From the NCBI GenBank assembly GCA_002951815.1, contig CP019454.1:2480001-2544000 (forward strand): 64,000 nt of DNA, given 5' to 3'. Positions 61,991-64,000 of the stretch are shown here, one piece after another. A program made the translations under genes and the position numbers. How positions within the stretch are numbered: position 1 is the first letter of the stretch; each line of letters begins with the position of its first letter. The notes under the pieces were generated by a model, which worked only from the letters and a program-made list of their open reading frames with translations, was not told the DNA's origin and did not search any database. This stretch comes from Sulfobacillus thermotolerans. GTDB lineage: Bacteria > Bacillota > Sulfobacillia > Sulfobacillales > Sulfobacillaceae.

Positions 61991-62791
61991 CTAAAAATTT
62001 TCGTGGCGATAACGCCTTACCATGGCATGATACAGTAGCCAATCGACCAACCCCGGCATCATAAGCCCTAATGCCACAAAGAAACGACTGGCCATAACTT
62101 CACGCCGTTCGTGGCGAATGGCACGGCTGATCTGCAAGGCAACATGACGGGGGTCAGCTAAGCGTCGGCGGATTGGAGGAAGGGTGACACCCGGTGCATG
62201 AAGTGTATGCTGAGCTAAATCCGTAGCGGTTTCGGGAGCCATATAGGTTAAGACATGAATCCCACGCGCTTTCAGTTCTAAACGCATGCCATCGGACACC
62301 GCATTAAGAAAACTTTTGGTTCCCGCATAGAAAGACACATAGGGAAAGGCGCGCTTGGCCAGGGGAGAGGAAATATTGACAATCATGCCCCGAGACGTCT
62401 CGAGATAGGGTACGGCTGCTTGGCTCGTGTAGAGTGCTCCGTAGATGTTGGTTGCCACCAGCCTGGCCATCTGTTGGGGGGCCATGGTCGATACACTACC
62501 AAAGTAAGCTAGACCGGCATTATTCACCAAGATATCCAATCCCCCTAGGGCTTCCACGGTACGGTGCAGACCGTAGGTTACAGCATCTGCGTCCGTCACA
62601 TCTAGGGAAATAGCTACGGCCTTATAGCCTGAGCGCTGCAACGCCTCCTGCAGCTCTTGAAGCCGCTCTAGTCGCCTTGCGGCCAGGGCCACATGAGCCC
62701 CTTGTTCCGCTAAAACCCATGCCAAAGCTTGTCCGAGACCGCCAGAGGCTCCAGTGATAAGGACCCGCTGTCCTTTGAGAGAGCGCATCAT
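61991..62791 (-). CDS. Short-chain dehydrogenase/reductase (SDR family)
   Basis: 266 residues. NAD(P) motif LITGASGGLGQALA, LVNNAG, and the catalytic YxxxK in PYVSFYAGTKSFLNAVSDGM with upstream serine (NISSPLAKRAF). It belongs to the DltE/YqjQ-like SDR group, with a hydrophobic C-terminal segment (FFVALGLMMPGLVDWLLYHAM) that may bind the membrane. The substrate is unknown. Start at 62791 or the next ATG, three codons after AAAGGAC. It follows aconitase by 66 bases on the same strand. Confidence 0.9.
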   Translation of the reverse strand: MMRSLKGQRVLITGASGGLGQALAWVLAEQGAHVALAARRLERLQELQEALQRSGYKAVAISLDVTDADAVTYGLHRTVEALGGLDILVNNAGLAYFGSVSTMAPQQMARLVATNIYGALYTSQAAVPYLETSRGMIVNISSPLAKRAFPYVSFYAGTKSFLNAVSDGMRLELKARGIHVLTYMAPETATDLAQHTLHAPGVTLPPIRRRLADPRHVALQISRAIRHERREVMASRFFVALGLMMPGLVDWLLYHAMVRRYRHENF

Positions 62792-62819
62792 TGTCCTTTC
62801 TGCTTTTTTCTACGCGCAT

Positions 62820-62850
62820 GGGCACCATGGCCGGATAAGCCATGATGCCC
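62820..62850 (-). repeat. Intercistronic hairpin between aconitase and SDR genes
   Basis: GGGCACCATGGC pairs with GCCATGATGCCC (one mismatch) around a seven-base loop, in the 66-base gap between two minus-strand genes. No T-run follows on the minus strand, so it may protect the aconitase transcript end rather than terminate. Confidence 0.55.
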
Positions 62851-62857
62851 CGCCGTT

Positions 62858-64000
62858 TTATTGAATTTGATTGAGTACGGTCTGCAAAATTCCGTTGTTA
62901 TAGTAGTATTCCACGTCGACTGGGGTGTCGAGGCGAGCCGTTGTCGTGAACGTCTTCACCGTCCCATCAGGGCTTGTCAGTTGAACCGTCACGGCAGCTC
63001 CCGGAGCAAGGTCGTGGGGCAGAGTAATGGTGACCTGTTCGTCTCCCTTAATGCCTAAAGACTGCCATGATTCGCCCGGAGCAAATTGCAACGGCAAGAC
63101 GCCCATGCCGACCAGGTTACTGCGGTGGATACGCTCAAAACTTTGCGCAATAACCGCTTTGACGCCGAGCAGTTTCGTGCCTTTAGCGGCCCAGTCCCGG
63201 GAACTTCCTGTTCCATATTCCTTACCGGCAAAGACCACGAGGGGCGTTTGGGCCTCTTGATACCGCATAGCCGCATCATAAATGGGCAAGACGTCGCCGG
63301 TCGGAATAAACTGCGTAAAGCCGCCTTCCGTACCCGGAACCATGGCATTGCGAATACGAATGTTGGCAAACGTCCCCCGCATCATCACTTCATGATTGCC
63401 ACGCCGTGACCCATAGGAATTAAAGTCCTTGGGCTCTACCCCGTGTTCTTGTAAGTAGCGGCCCGCCGGACTGTTAAGGGCAATGTTGCCCGCAGGAGAA
63501 ATGTGGTCGGTTGTCACGGAATCTCCAAAAAGGGCCAGAATTCGGGCGTTTTCAATCACAGATCCGGGCGATTCCATGTTCTCAAAGAACGGCGGTTTTT
63601 GAATATACGTCGACGCCGCATCCCATTGGTAAATGTCACCTTGCATTTCCGGTAATTGGTTCCACAAGGGGTTGGCTTGGTAAATTTGTGCGTACTGTTG
63701 CGAGAATAACTCCGGTTTGAGAGCTTGCGCCAGCGCCTCGTGAATTTCAGTATTAGAAGGCCAAATGTCCTTCAAAAAGACGTCACGACCTTCCCGATCT
63801 TGGCCAAGGGGATCCCGGCTCCAGTCGATTCGCATCGTACCCGCGAGGGCGTAGGCCACAACCAGCGGGGGAGAGGCGAGATAGTTGGCCTTGACGAGAG
63901 GATGAACCCGACCTTCGAAATTACGGTTGCCGCTAAGAACAGCCGCCACGGTCATATCGTTAGAGGAAATCGCTTGCGCTACGGGATTAGGCAAGGGCCC
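62858..64000 (-). CDS. acnA: Aconitate hydratase, C-terminal part (5' end outside window)
   Basis: Only the last 381 codons are visible; the frame stays open to the window edge. [34 protein letters not shown] is a strong aconitase A motif, [15 protein letters not shown] opens the swivel domain and [36 protein letters not shown] carries the active-site arginines and serine. The pattern and size are those of AcnA/IRP-type enzymes, which interconvert citrate and isocitrate in the citric acid cycle and can bind RNA when the iron-sulfur cluster is lost. The cluster cysteines are mostly upstream of the visible part. Confidence 0.95.
   Translation of the reverse strand, partial: GPLPNPVAQAISSNDMTVAAVLSGNRNFEGRVHPLVKANYLASPPLVVAYALAGTMRIDWSRDPLGQDREGRDVFLKDIWPSNTEIHEALAQALKPELFSQQYAQIYQANPLWNQLPEMQGDIYQWDAASTYIQKPPFFENMESPGSVIENARILALFGDSVTTDHISPAGNIALNSPAGRYLQEHGVEPKDFNSYGSRRGNHEVMMRGTFANIRIRNAMVPGTEGGFTQFIPTGDVLPIYDAAMRYQEAQTPLVVFAGKEYGTGSSRDWAAKGTKLLGVKAVIAQSFERIHRSNLVGMGVLPLQFAPGESWQSLGIKGDEQVTITLPHDLAPGAAVTVQLTSPDGTVKTFTTTARLDTPVDVEYYYNNGILQTVLNQIQ

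Noticed and set aside
1-64000. CRISPR arrays, tRNA and rRNA genes, intact transposons
   Set aside because: Read for regular repeats, cloverleaf patterns and transposase motifs; none found by eye. A tool search could still find a tRNA I missed.

Overview
The window looks like an ordinary chromosomal segment of a Gram-positive, probably acidophilic or thermophilic Firmicute. A Sulfobacillus-like organism is my inference from gene content; I could not run a search. Supporting signs are strong AGGAGG-type ribosome binding sites, frequent GTG and TTG starts, cysteine-anchored lipoproteins with no outer-membrane genes, a fused GlcD-GlcE flavoprotein, a B12-dependent ribonucleotide reductase, and many small oxidoreductases. 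I saw no rRNA, tRNA, CRISPR array, intact insertion sequence or prophage.

Layout. 1-7 kb: the 3' end of nrdJ, a gap with two abutting hairpins, then a leftward run of pspA, a MacB-like ABC exporter, a small membrane protein and a GH15 glycosidase. 7-15 kb: nitronate monooxygenase, a GlcD-GlcE fusion, pirin, a helix-turn-helix protein, a lipoprotein and an alpha/beta hydrolase. 15.6-22.7 kb: a potassium-uptake island (a 27-residue membrane peptide, kdpF, kdpA, kdpB, kdpC, a shortened KdpD-type kinase and kdpE), followed by an opposed small membrane protein. 23-33 kb: a cytochrome c lipoprotein, GNAT and methyltransferase genes, an APC permease, a trans-sulfuration-type PLP enzyme, a YecD-like hydrolase, a half-size thioredoxin-reductase-like flavoprotein, an MFS exporter, an RpiR regulator, a flavin reductase and a peroxiredoxin.

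34-38 kb: one very large helicase-nuclease (DUF4011, UPF1-like SF1 helicase, Vsr/DUF559-like nuclease, DUF3320-like tail). It stands alone and is the best candidate for a defence function. 38-50 kb: a membrane-anchored protein whose leader carries interleaved inverted repeats (pseudoknot topology), a dienoyl-CoA-reductase-like SDR, a peptide-binding lipoprotein, a zinc-ribbon protein, a MocR regulator, a second trans-sulfuration enzyme, an MMPL exporter, MsrA and a BaiN-like flavoprotein. 50-64 kb: an EthD-like protein, a FlK-like thioesterase, 2-oxoacid dehydrogenase E1alpha/E1beta/E2 followed by two crotonase genes, a second orphan peptide-binding lipoprotein, a LigB-like protein, an ABC-2 exporter pair, an SDR and the 3' part of aconitase.

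How the genes work together. The Kdp set is a complete pump with its own two-component system. The E1/E2 and crotonase genes form a plausible acyl-CoA catabolic operon without an E3. The two peptide-binding lipoproteins are close paralogues without permeases nearby. Several transcription units have a palindrome on or beside a recognisable promoter (peroxiredoxin, MFS, PLP enzyme, peptide-binding protein, pirin, hydrolase), which points to local repressors not encoded alongside. Promoters, operators and terminators were read by eye and are less certain than the genes.
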